Below are positions 38,658 to 46,871 of a DNA stretch of 64,000 bases, in pieces. This DNA comes from Alphaproteobacteria bacterium (GTDB taxonomy: Bacteria > Pseudomonadota > Alphaproteobacteria > ATCC43930 > CGMCC-115725). The translations under genes and the position numbers were made by a program. Position 1 is the stretch's first letter. Each line of letters opens with the position of its first letter. Location of the stretch: NCBI GenBank assembly GCA_028871055.1, contig JAGWON010000002.1:1-64000 (forward strand). The letters are read 5' to 3'. The notes under the pieces were generated by a model. That model did not search any database. It was not told where the DNA came from and saw nothing but the letters and a program-made list of their open reading frames with translations.

Positions 38658-39791
38658 TTAGGCCCGCGCCATGTCCATTTCGTGGATGACGACGCCTTGG
38701 AGCGGCTCCGCCTGTTGGCGCCACGGCTTGGCATCGAGCACGCGCCGGATGTCCGCCAGCCCGGCTTGCCGGTGCGCGGCGATGCCGCTGGCGCTGAAGT
38801 CGATGTCCTTGTTCTGGTCGTCGCCCGGAAGCCGCGGCGCCAGCAGCTCGACGAGGTGCATGGTGGTGGTGCAGCCGTAGGCTGCGAGCTCCTTGGTGCG
38901 CGGATCGTTGCGCCGGTCGGCCGGCACCAGCGACGCTAACTCGCGCACGACGTGGCGCAGCCGGTGGATCTGCTCCTGCCGCGCGATGTGGCTGCGCACG
39001 CGGCTGGCGTATTGGATCTCTTTCTGGCGGCCGAGAACCTGCCAGATCGATTCCGGCGTTGCGCCTTTCGCCCGCCACAGATTCACCGCGAAGATCAGGG
39101 AATCCCGGCGTGGCTCGTCGTCCAGCACCGCCTCGACCGGCGTGTTGGAATAGATGCCGCCGTCCCAATATGGCCGGCCCTCGATGGCGATTGCGGGGAA
39201 TCCGGGCGGCAGCGCACCAGAGGCCATGATGTGCTTGATGCCGATTGTCATGCGGCGGCTGTCGAAATATTTGAGCTGGCCGCTTTCGACGTCGACCGCG
39301 CCGACCGTGAGCCGCGTGTGCCGCGCGTTGACATAGTCGAGCTCCAGGAGCGCGCCGAGCGTCGATTTGAGCGGCGCAGTCGAATAGAACGCCGCCCGCT
39401 CGGCGCCGACCGGCGCGGCGACGCCCCACGCCGCGAACAGATTGATGTCGTAGAAACCGGGCACGCCGCCCAGCAGCGCCGCGGTCTTGGCCCAGCCGCC
39501 GGCGAGCTCGGCGATGAGCGGCGCGGATGCGCCGGCGACGTCGGCCGCGCCGCCCAGGCTCACGCCGTTCCAGAACCGGGTGAGCTTTTCCAGCCGCCGC
39601 TCCGGCGGGTTGCACGCGATCAGCGCGCCGTTGATCGCGCCGATCGAGGTGCCGATGACCCAATCGGGCTCGATGCCGGCGCGGTGCAGCCCCTCGTAGA
39701 CGCCCGCCTGATAGGCGCCCAACGCGCCGCCGCCTTGCAGCACGAGCACGATCTGCCCGGCCTGCGGCTCGGCAATTTGCGTTTGCGTCAT
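38658..39791 (-). CDS. patatin-like phospholipase family protein (DUF3734-type C-terminus)
   Basis: LVLQGGGALGAYQAGVYEGL ... GTSIGAINGA ... DGGIYSNTP. Confidence 0.9.
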   Translation of the reverse strand: MTQTQIAEPQAGQIVLVLQGGGALGAYQAGVYEGLHRAGIEPDWVIGTSIGAINGALIACNPPERRLEKLTRFWNGVSLGGAADVAGASAPLIAELAGGWAKTAALLGGVPGFYDINLFAAWGVAAPVGAERAAFYSTAPLKSTLGALLELDYVNARHTRLTVGAVDVESGQLKYFDSRRMTIGIKHIMASGALPPGFPAIAIEGRPYWDGGIYSNTPVEAVLDDEPRRDSLIFAVNLWRAKGATPESIWQVLGRQKEIQYASRVRSHIARQEQIHRLRHVVRELASLVPADRRNDPRTKELAAYGCTTTMHLVELLAPRLPGDDQNKDIDFSASGIAAHRQAGLADIRRVLDAKPWRQQAEPLQGVVIHEMDMARA

Positions 39792-39990
39792 CGTGGCCTC
39801 CGCGCGGCCGCAGCGGCCGCTCGCCTATTATAGCCGCGGCGCCGGGCCATCGGGACGTCACGCGGCCGTGATTCATCGCGCGTGGCGCGCAACCGCGGCC
39901 AGCCTATAATCGTTGTAATAATCGTTGTAACGTCGGCTCATTCCAAGCGTCCAACGCATAACGACAACGAGACGCTGCGCGGGAGGCTCG

Positions 39991-41463
39991 ATGGCTCTGC
40001 TGGCCGGCAAGACGGCGCACGCGGAAAACCGCGCGGCCTGGCGCGCGCGCTTTGCGGATTGCCGTGCGCGCAGCGCGGCGCTCGCGACGCCGTTGCTGCC
40101 CGAGGACCAGGTCGTGCAGTCGATGCCCGACGTCAGCCCGACCAAGTGGCACCTGGCGCACGTCACCTGGTTCTGGGAGACGTTCCTGCTCGGCCCGCAT
40201 CTCGCCGGCTATCGCGTCTTCGATCCGGCCTACGACTATTTGTTCAATTCCTATTACGAGGCGGTCGGGCCGCGCCATCCGCGCCCGGCGCGCGGCCTGC
40301 TGTCGCGGCCTGGCGTCGCCGAGATCGCGCGCTATCGCGACCACGTCACCCAGGCGATGGACCGACTGATCGCCGGCGTCGACGGCATGACCTTCCGCGA
40401 ACTGGCGCCGGTGATCGCACTCGGCCTCGCGCACGAGGAGCAGCATCAGGAGCTGATCCTGATGGACATCAAGCACGTCTTCGCCCAGAACCCGTTGAAA
40501 CCGGCGTATACGGCGCCGGCGCCGCACGCCGCGCGCACCGCGCCGCCGCTCGAATGGCGCGACTTCGCCGGCGGCCTGATCGAGATCGGCCACGAAGGCG
40601 ACGGTTTCGCCTTCGACAACGAGGGCCCACGCCACAAGGTCTGGCTCGAGCCGTTCCGCCTGGCGACGCGCCTCGTCACCAACGGCGAATATCTCGCCTT
40701 CGTCGCCGACGGCGGCTATCGCCGGCCCGAATTCTGGCTGAGCGACGGCTGGGCCGCGGTCAACGCTTCGGGCTGGGAGGCGCCGCTCTACTGGCAGCGC
40801 CCAGCCGGAAAAATCGACGGCGTCGACGGTTGGCAGGAATTCACGCTGTCCGGCATCGCGCCGCTCGATCCCGCGTCACCCGTCGTGCACGTCAGCCACT
40901 ACGAAGCCGATGCCTTCGCGCGCTGGGCCGGCCGCCGCCTGCCGAGCGAGGCGGAATGGGAGACCGCCGCTGCCGATCTGCCGGTCAGCGGCAATTTCCT
41001 CGACCGCGGCTTGCTTCATCCGCAAGGAGCAACGTCCAGCGCCGATTGCGATCAGGTGGACTCATGTCCCCCTCACCCAGCTTTGGATAAAGCTCGGCTA
41101 CGCCTCGCCAATCCAAAGCAACCCTCTCCCCCTTCAGGGGAAGAGGGAAGGGTGAGGGGGGCACAGGCGCCAAGGGGTGAGGAGGAGGCGTCCGTCGTGT
41201 CCGCTGCATCCGCTCCCGCGCTCCTCCAGATGTTCGGCGACTGCTGGGAATGGACGCAGAGCGCCTATGCGCCCTATCCCGGTTTCCACGCCGTCGCGGG
41301 TGCGATCGGCGAATACAATGGCAAGTTCATGTCGGGCCAGATGGTGCTCAAGGGCGGCTGTGCCGTGACGCCCGCCGGCCATATGCGCGCCAGCTACCGC
41401 AACTTCTTCCCGGCTGCCGCGCGTTGGTGCTTCGGCGGCATTCGTCTGGCGGAGGATGGCTGA
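39991..41463 (+). CDS. egtB: ergothioneine biosynthesis protein EgtB with an internal repeat-derived insertion
   Basis: DinB-like N-terminus SPTKWHLAHVTWFWETFLL, HEEQHQELILMDIKHVF; FGE-sulfatase C-terminus FGDCWEWTQSAYAPYPGF. Confidence 0.92.
   Translation: MALLAGKTAHAENRAAWRARFADCRARSAALATPLLPEDQVVQSMPDVSPTKWHLAHVTWFWETFLLGPHLAGYRVFDPAYDYLFNSYYEAVGPRHPRPARGLLSRPGVAEIARYRDHVTQAMDRLIAGVDGMTFRELAPVIALGLAHEEQHQELILMDIKHVFAQNPLKPAYTAPAPHAARTAPPLEWRDFAGGLIEIGHEGDGFAFDNEGPRHKVWLEPFRLATRLVTNGEYLAFVADGGYRRPEFWLSDGWAAVNASGWEAPLYWQRPAGKIDGVDGWQEFTLSGIAPLDPASPVVHVSHYEADAFARWAGRRLPSEAEWETAAADLPVSGNFLDRGLLHPQGATSSADCDQVDSCPPHPALDKARLRLANPKQPSPPSGEEGRVRGAQAPRGEEEASVVSAASAPALLQMFGDCWEWTQSAYAPYPGFHAVAGAIGEYNGKFMSGQMVLKGGCAVTPAGHMRASYRNFFPAAARWCFGGIRLAEDG
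41068..41160. repeat. dispersed palindromic element within egtB
   Basis: Terminal 11-bp inverted repeat CCCCCTCACCC / GGGTGAGGGGG; inner CCCTCTCCCCCTTCAGGGGAAGAGGG matches intergenic copies at 28827 and 52932. Confidence 0.8.
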
Positions 41464-42431
41464 TGTCCAAGGGAACGCTCAGGGCCTATCTCGATTTCGC
41501 GCCGCGCGAGGAAAGCTTCCGCGACGTCGCGCTCGCCGGACTGACGCGCCACCGCAAGGCGATCCCGTGCCGCTTCCTCTACGACGCGCGCGGCTCGGAA
41601 CTGTTCGAGGCGATCTGCAACCTACCGGAATACTACGTGACCCGCGCCGAGATCGCACTGCTGGCCGAGCGCGCCGGCGAAATCGCCGCCCGCATCGGTC
41701 CGCGCGCGCGATTGATCGAGTTCGGCAGCGGCGCCAGCACCAAGGTGCGCCTGCTGCTCGCGGCGCTCGATCGGCCCGCGTCCTACGTGCCGATCGACAT
41801 CTCGGGCGGCATGCTGCATCCGGCGGCCTCGGCGGTCGCCGCCGATTTCCCGGCGCTGGCGGTGATCGCGGTCTGCGCCGACTACATGGAGCCGCTGCGC
41901 CTGCCGGCGCTGGTCCGGCTCACCACCGACCGCCGCGTCGGATTCTTTCCCGGCTCGACCATCGGCAACCTGACGCCGGAGGAGGCGGTCGTCTTCCTGC
42001 GCGGCTGTCGCGAGCTGCTCGGCCCCGGCGGCGCGATGATCGTCGGCGCCGATCTCAAGAAGGACGCGGGCGTCCTGCACGCGGCCTACAACGACGCCGC
42101 TGGCGTCACCGCGCGGTTCACGCTCAACCTCCTGGCGCGCATGAACCGCGAGCTCGGCGCCGATTTCAACCTGAAGCGCTTCGCCCACGAGGCGTTCTAC
42201 AATCCCGACGCCGGCCGCATCGAGATCTACATCCGGAGCCTGATGGACCAGCTGGTCACGATCGCCGGCCGGCGCATCGGTTTCACCGCCGGCGAGCGCG
42301 TCCACGTCGAATATTCCTACAAGTTCTCCGTCGACGAGTTCCGCCGCCTGGCGTTGCGCGCCGGCTTCAAGCCGGTCGATTGCTGGACCGACGCGGAAAA
42401 CCGCTTCAGCGTGCACTACCTGGTGGCGTGA
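41463..42431 (+). CDS. egtD: L-histidine N(alpha)-methyltransferase
   Basis: ATG overlaps egtB stop; LFEAICNLPEYYVTRAEIALL...LIEFGSGASTKVRLLL...FFPGSTIGNLTPEEAV. Confidence 0.93.
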   Translation: MSKGTLRAYLDFAPREESFRDVALAGLTRHRKAIPCRFLYDARGSELFEAICNLPEYYVTRAEIALLAERAGEIAARIGPRARLIEFGSGASTKVRLLLAALDRPASYVPIDISGGMLHPAASAVAADFPALAVIAVCADYMEPLRLPALVRLTTDRRVGFFPGSTIGNLTPEEAVVFLRGCRELLGPGGAMIVGADLKKDAGVLHAAYNDAAGVTARFTLNLLARMNRELGADFNLKRFAHEAFYNPDAGRIEIYIRSLMDQLVTIAGRRIGFTAGERVHVEYSYKFSVDEFRRLALRAGFKPVDCWTDAENRFSVHYLVA

Positions 42432-42919
42432 GCATCCTTGCTGCTGGCGACAGCGGCTGCCTTACCTTTGTCTGTTAACTCCCAAATGCCTCTTTCGGAG
42501 TCATCACGAAAGAAACCCTCGTACACGAGATCCATTCGTTCCCAGCAGATCGCGTTCCACCACCGTGGGTCGCCCGACGAGACATTCTGATAATCGGCAT
42601 CGCTGAGGCGAGGGGCCATTTTGCGCTCCATGACCTCGCGAATGGCCCTGGTAGATGCTTTACCGCCGAGCTCATGCAGAGTCTGAAGTAAGGGAGCGCG
42701 AAATTCCTTTTGAGGCAATTTTTCGCCACGACGCTTGCCGTCTTTTCTAGATTCCGCCGCCGGTGCCGGTTCTTTCCGATTTGAACTCTTGCGGCCCCGA
42801 ACGGAGTCCAATGCGTCAAGCGCAAGGTTCACAACGTCATCTACGGTGTCCTCGAGTGGCGTTGCGTGGCCCTTAAGCCTTTCCCACGTGATTTCCGAAA
42901 CTCTGACGACGGGCATCAT
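42416..42919 (-). CDS. stand-alone Mrr N-terminal-like winged-helix protein
   Basis: GGAGG RBS; FRAPLLQTLHELGGKASTRAIREVMERKMAPRLSDADYQ...WWNAICWERMDLVYEGFF...GIWELTDKGKA resembles Mrr_N; no nuclease domain. Confidence 0.6.
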   Translation of the reverse strand: MMPVVRVSEITWERLKGHATPLEDTVDDVVNLALDALDSVRGRKSSNRKEPAPAAESRKDGKRRGEKLPQKEFRAPLLQTLHELGGKASTRAIREVMERKMAPRLSDADYQNVSSGDPRWWNAICWERMDLVYEGFFRDDSERGIWELTDKGKAAAVASSKDAHATR

Positions 42920-43017
42920 CGATCCCTCCAGCACGAGCTCCACAGCCCTTATAACCTTGTTACAAGACAACAGGCCAAAGTGCAAGAGGAAAAATAGCCC
43001 TGGAATCTTCCATTGGC

Positions 43018-43683
43018 TTAGCCGCCGCCTTCGACGGGCAGGCACGCTGCCCGCCATTCCGGAAAGCCGTCTTCCAGGCGCCGCGCCTTGAAGCCGCGGC
43101 GACGCAGCAGTGCGACGGCCTCGTAGGCAAGAACGCAGTAGGGCCCGCGGCAATAGGCGACGATCGCGCGGCTTTTCGGGATTTCGCGCAGGCGCCGCGT
43201 CAACTGGCGCAGCGGAATGTTGATCGCCCGCGGCAGGTGACCCGCGGCGAATTCGTCCGTCGGACGCACGTCGAGCACGGTCACCAGCCCGTCCTTGATG
43301 CGGCGGGCAAGTTCCCGGCGCGACACCGGCTCGAGCGCGTCGCGCTGGCGGAAATACCCTCCGATGACCGCGCGCACCTCGGCTGCGTTGCGCTCGCCGA
43401 CGCGGCGAAGCGCCGCGGTCAGGTCGAGGACCGACGGGTCGCTCGGCCGATAGAGGATGCGCTTGCCGTCGCGCCGCGAGACGAGCAGGCCGATCCGGCG
43501 CATCAGCCGCAGATGCTGCGACGCGTTGGCGACCGACAGACCGACGTGCTCGGCCAACGCCTCGACGCTGCGCTCGCCTTGCGCCAGCACCTCGACGATC
43601 TCCAGCCGATGCCCGTGACCAAGCGCCTTGGCGATCTCTGCCAGGCCGGCGAACAGGGCGCGCTTCGGATTCCTGCTTGACAT
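43018..43683 (-). CDS. ArsR-family regulator fused to rhodanese domain
   Basis: HTH ERSVEALAEHVGLSVANASQHLRLMRRIGLLVSRRDGKRILYR; rhodanese VTVLDVRPTDEFAAGHLPRAINIPL...IVAYCRGPYCVLAYEAV. Confidence 0.93.
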   Translation of the reverse strand: MSSRNPKRALFAGLAEIAKALGHGHRLEIVEVLAQGERSVEALAEHVGLSVANASQHLRLMRRIGLLVSRRDGKRILYRPSDPSVLDLTAALRRVGERNAAEVRAVIGGYFRQRDALEPVSRRELARRIKDGLVTVLDVRPTDEFAAGHLPRAINIPLRQLTRRLREIPKSRAIVAYCRGPYCVLAYEAVALLRRRGFKARRLEDGFPEWRAACLPVEGGG

Positions 43684-43701
43684 GCTGTGTGTCCAGTCAC
43701 A

Positions 43702-43727
43702 ATCATTCAACAGAATTATTGAATGAT
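43702..43727. promoter_or_regulatory. divergent operator palindrome ATCATTCAA-N8-TTGAATGAT
   Basis: Perfect 9-bp inverted repeat just upstream of the ArsR-rhodanese start, in the divergent promoter. Confidence 0.75.
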
Positions 43728-43773
43728 GGCGGCCTGTCAAGCAAGCCAGGCCCGCCCGAAGGCGGAGGCGCCC

Positions 43774-44508
43774 ATGATCCTGCGGCAGTTCCTGCATGCC
43801 GATCCGGTCGGACTTTCCTATCTCTTTGGTTGCGGCGGCAAGGCGGCCGCTGCCGTGGTCGATCCGGTCGGCGAAATCGCGCCGTATCTGGATGCGGCAC
43901 GATCGACCGGCGTGAGAATCCGCTACGTTGTTGACACCCACATTCACGCCGATCACCGGTCGGCGGGACCGGAGCTTGCCGCCGCTGTTGGTGCCGAATA
44001 CGTGCTGTTCGCCGGAGCTGAAACGGCGCGACCCTTCCGCGGCGTTCGCGACCGTGACGTGCTGCCGCTCGGTAACGTTTCCGTCGACGTTCTCCATACG
44101 CCGGGACATACGCCCGAGCATGTTTCGCTCCTGGTCACCGACCGGACCCGCTCCGACGAGCCGTGGTTCGTCGTCACCGGCCACACCCTGATGGTCGGTG
44201 ATGTCGGCCGGACCGAGCTCGCGGCATCCGCGGAAGAAGGCGCGCGCATCCTGTTCGACAGCCTGCAACGGTTGAAAGCCCTGCCGGAACATCTCGAGGT
44301 GCTGCCGGGCGCGTATTCGGGTTCGGTCTGCGGCCGCAGCCTGAGCGGCAAGCCCACTTCCACCATCGGCTTCGAGCGGCGGCACAACGCGGCATTCCGC
44401 ATCGACGACGAGGACGAATTCGTGCGCGTCATGCTGAGCGAGATTCCGCCACCGCCGCCGCTTGCGGCCGAGTTGCGCGCCGCCAATGCCGGCCTGACAG
44501 TCGTGTGA
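43774..44508 (+). CDS. MBL-fold metallohydrolase, persulfide dioxygenase (ETHE1)-like
   Basis: VVDTHIHADHRSAGPELA (HxHxDH) ... LHTPGHTPEHVSLLV ... GDVGRTEL; start could be 43723. Confidence 0.85.
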   Translation: MILRQFLHADPVGLSYLFGCGGKAAAAVVDPVGEIAPYLDAARSTGVRIRYVVDTHIHADHRSAGPELAAAVGAEYVLFAGAETARPFRGVRDRDVLPLGNVSVDVLHTPGHTPEHVSLLVTDRTRSDEPWFVVTGHTLMVGDVGRTELAASAEEGARILFDSLQRLKALPEHLEVLPGAYSGSVCGRSLSGKPTSTIGFERRHNAAFRIDDEDEFVRVMLSEIPPPPPLAAELRAANAGLTVV

Positions 44509-44533
44509 GGCGGACGCGGATCGGAGCGCACCG

Positions 44534-44887
44534 ATGAAAGCCCTGTTCATCCTCAACGATCCACCCTACGGCACAGAGCGCTGCTACAACGCCCTGCGGC
44601 TCGCTGGCACTTTGATCAAAAAGGACCCGTCCGCAGAGATCACGGTGTTTCTGATGGCGGATTCGGTCATTGGCGCCCGGAAAGGCCAGAAGACGCCCGA
44701 CGGCTATTACAACGTCGAACGCATGCTGAAGCGTTTTGTGACCGGCCCCCACAGGCTGCTGCTGTGCGCCGTCTGCATGGATGCGCGCGGACTGACCGAG
44801 GCCGATCTGATCGACGGCGCTCACCGCAGTTCGATGGATGAGCTCGCGGCCGCCACGGTGGAAGCGGATAAAGTGCTGGTGTTCTAG
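44534..44887 (+). CDS. DsrE family sulfur-relay-like protein
   Basis: MKALFILNDPPYGTERCYNALRLAGTLIKKDPSAEITVFLMADSVIGA...; LLLCAVCMDARGL. Confidence 0.9.
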   Translation: MKALFILNDPPYGTERCYNALRLAGTLIKKDPSAEITVFLMADSVIGARKGQKTPDGYYNVERMLKRFVTGPHRLLLCAVCMDARGLTEADLIDGAHRSSMDELAAATVEADKVLVF

Positions 44888-44911
44888 CCGCCGCCAGCGA
44901 GGGCATCGATC

Positions 44912-45028
44912 ATGTACGGCATGGAAGGCATGGGTTGGGGCATGGGCCTGATCGGCCTGTTGGGGCTGGTGGTGCTGGTCCTCGGGATTGCGGCGCTTGG
45001 GAAGTATCTCTTCTCCGGACGAAGCTGA
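44912..45028 (+). CDS. 38-aa single-TM microprotein
   Basis: MYGMEGMGWGMGLIGLLGLVVLVLGIAALGKYLFSGRS between dsrE-like and cysteine desulfurase genes; not in the ORF track. Confidence 0.55.
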   Translation: MYGMEGMGWGMGLIGLLGLVVLVLGIAALGKYLFSGRS

Positions 45029-45039
45029 GGCGGGGCGCC

Positions 45040-46158
45040 ATGGCGCGGATCTATCTCGATTACAATGCCAGCACCCCCATCGATCCGGCGGTCGCGGTGG
45101 TCATGCGGCGGCTCCTTGAGACGGATTACGGCAATCCGTCGAGCGGCCATTGGGCGAGCAAGCCAGCGAAAGCCGCTTTGGACAGTGCCCGCAGCCAGGT
45201 CGCGGCGCTCCTTGGCTGCTCGACGGGTGAGATCGTGTTCACGGGTGGCGGCAGCGAGGCGAACAATCTGGCGCTCAAGGGTCTGTTCTTTCCGCGTGGC
45301 GATCGCCCATCGCACATCGTCACCTCGCAAATCGAGCATCCCGCGATCCTTGCGCCATGCCGGTTTCTCGAGCGGCTGGGCGCGACCGTGACCTATGTCC
45401 CCGTCGATGGAAGCGGCCTCGTCGATCCCGACGACATCCGCAAGGCGATCACCAAAGATACATTCCTGATCAGCATCATGCACGCGAACAACGAAGTCGG
45501 CACGATCCAGCCAATTGGTGAGATCGCGAAGATCGCGCGTGCGCATGGGATCCCGCTGCATACAGATGCCGCGCAATCCGTCGGCAAGATACCGACGAAT
45601 GTAGATGATCTCGGCGTCGATCTGCTCTCCGTCGCCGGCCACAAGGTGTACGCGCCGAAAGGGATCGGTGCCCTCTATCTCCGTCGCGGGATCGCGATCG
45701 AGCCCTTGATCCACGGTGCCGGACACGAGGGCGGACGGCGTGCCGGTACCGAGAGTGCGTTGCTGGCAGCGGCCCTCGGCAAGGCATGCGAGGTTGCGCA
45801 AGACTGGATCGGCATGCCGGCGGTGCAGCGCCGGCGCGACCAGTTCTGGGATCGCCTGCGCGCAGTGTTCGGCAATCACGTCGTGCTCAATGGTCATCCC
45901 GCGCTGCGTCTGCCGAATACGCTCAATGTTTCGTTCGCGGGGCAGGTCGGCGCCGAAATCCTGGCGCGGATGCCGGACGTCGCTGCCTCCACCGGTTCGG
46001 CATGCCATTCTGGTCAGATCACTTTATCACCGGTCCTCGAAGCCTTGGCCATCGCTCCCGAGGTCGGCATGGGTGCCATCCGCTTTAGCCTCGGGCGCGG
46101 TACGACCGAGGACGAAATCGAGCAAGTCGTCGATCGATTGCGTCGGATGCTCGCATGA
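45040..46158 (+). CDS. cysteine desulfurase (NifS/IscS-like)
   Basis: IYLDYNASTPIDPAV...TGGGSEANNLAL...HTDAAQSVGKIPTNVDDLGVDLLSVAGHKVYAPKG...GSACHSG. Confidence 0.95.
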   Translation: MARIYLDYNASTPIDPAVAVVMRRLLETDYGNPSSGHWASKPAKAALDSARSQVAALLGCSTGEIVFTGGGSEANNLALKGLFFPRGDRPSHIVTSQIEHPAILAPCRFLERLGATVTYVPVDGSGLVDPDDIRKAITKDTFLISIMHANNEVGTIQPIGEIAKIARAHGIPLHTDAAQSVGKIPTNVDDLGVDLLSVAGHKVYAPKGIGALYLRRGIAIEPLIHGAGHEGGRRAGTESALLAAALGKACEVAQDWIGMPAVQRRRDQFWDRLRAVFGNHVVLNGHPALRLPNTLNVSFAGQVGAEILARMPDVAASTGSACHSGQITLSPVLEALAIAPEVGMGAIRFSLGRGTTEDEIEQVVDRLRRMLA

Positions 46159-46871
46159 GCGCGACGAACGCGCCAACAGAGATCGGTCCGAAAGTTTACG
46201 AGTCCTGGCGGGCGGCACCGCTCGGTCGGATCACCGAGGCGATCGAGCAACGCTTGGTCTTCGACATGATCGGCGAGTTGGCGGGCGTGCGCCTCCTCGA
46301 TGCCGGTTGCGGCGATGGCGTGCTGGTCTGCGCTGCGGCGGCGAAGGGTGCGGTGGCAACCGGCATCGACCTCAATCCGGCGATGCTCGCCGCCGGGCGC
46401 ATGCGTGCGGCACGGACGGGCGTCCGCGCAACGTTTCTCGATGGCCGCGTCGAGCGGCTGCCGTTCGCAAGCGGGTCGTTCGACGTGGTTGTCTCGGTCA
46501 CGGTCCTTTGCTTCGTGTCCGACGCGGCAGCGGCGGTTCGGGAGCTGGCGCGCGTGTTGCGGCCGGGCGGCCGGCTCGTGCTGGGCGAGCTCGGGCGCTG
46601 GAGCCTCTGGGCGGCCTCACGGCGCGTACGCGGCTGGCTCGGCGCGGCGACCTGGAAGACGGCACGGTTCCGCACCGCCGCTGAGTTGCGCGCCCTCGCC
46701 GAACAGGCGTCTCTCGCGGTGACCGCCATCCGCGGTGCGGTCTATTACCCGCCGGTCGGCCTGCTGGCGCGGGCGCTGGCTCCGGTCGACTCCGGGCTCG
46801 GCAATCTGACCACGTTCGGCGCGGCGTTTGTCGCTTTGCGGGCGGTCTCGCCCGGCGGCGGACCACGATGA
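46155..46871 (+). CDS. class I SAM-dependent methyltransferase
   Basis: LLDAGCGDGVLVCAAAAKGAVATGIDLNPAML; ATG overlaps desulfurase stop. Confidence 0.9.
   Translation: MSATNAPTEIGPKVYESWRAAPLGRITEAIEQRLVFDMIGELAGVRLLDAGCGDGVLVCAAAAKGAVATGIDLNPAMLAAGRMRAARTGVRATFLDGRVERLPFASGSFDVVVSVTVLCFVSDAAAAVRELARVLRPGGRLVLGELGRWSLWAASRRVRGWLGAATWKTARFRTAAELRALAEQASLAVTAIRGAVYYPPVGLLARALAPVDSGLGNLTTFGAAFVALRAVSPGGGPR

Noticed and set aside
43683-44556. N-terminal extension of the 512-aa minus-strand ORF (43018-44556)
   Set aside because: Extension is antisense to the MBL gene; real ArsR-rhodanese start is at 43683 (MSSRNPKRALF).
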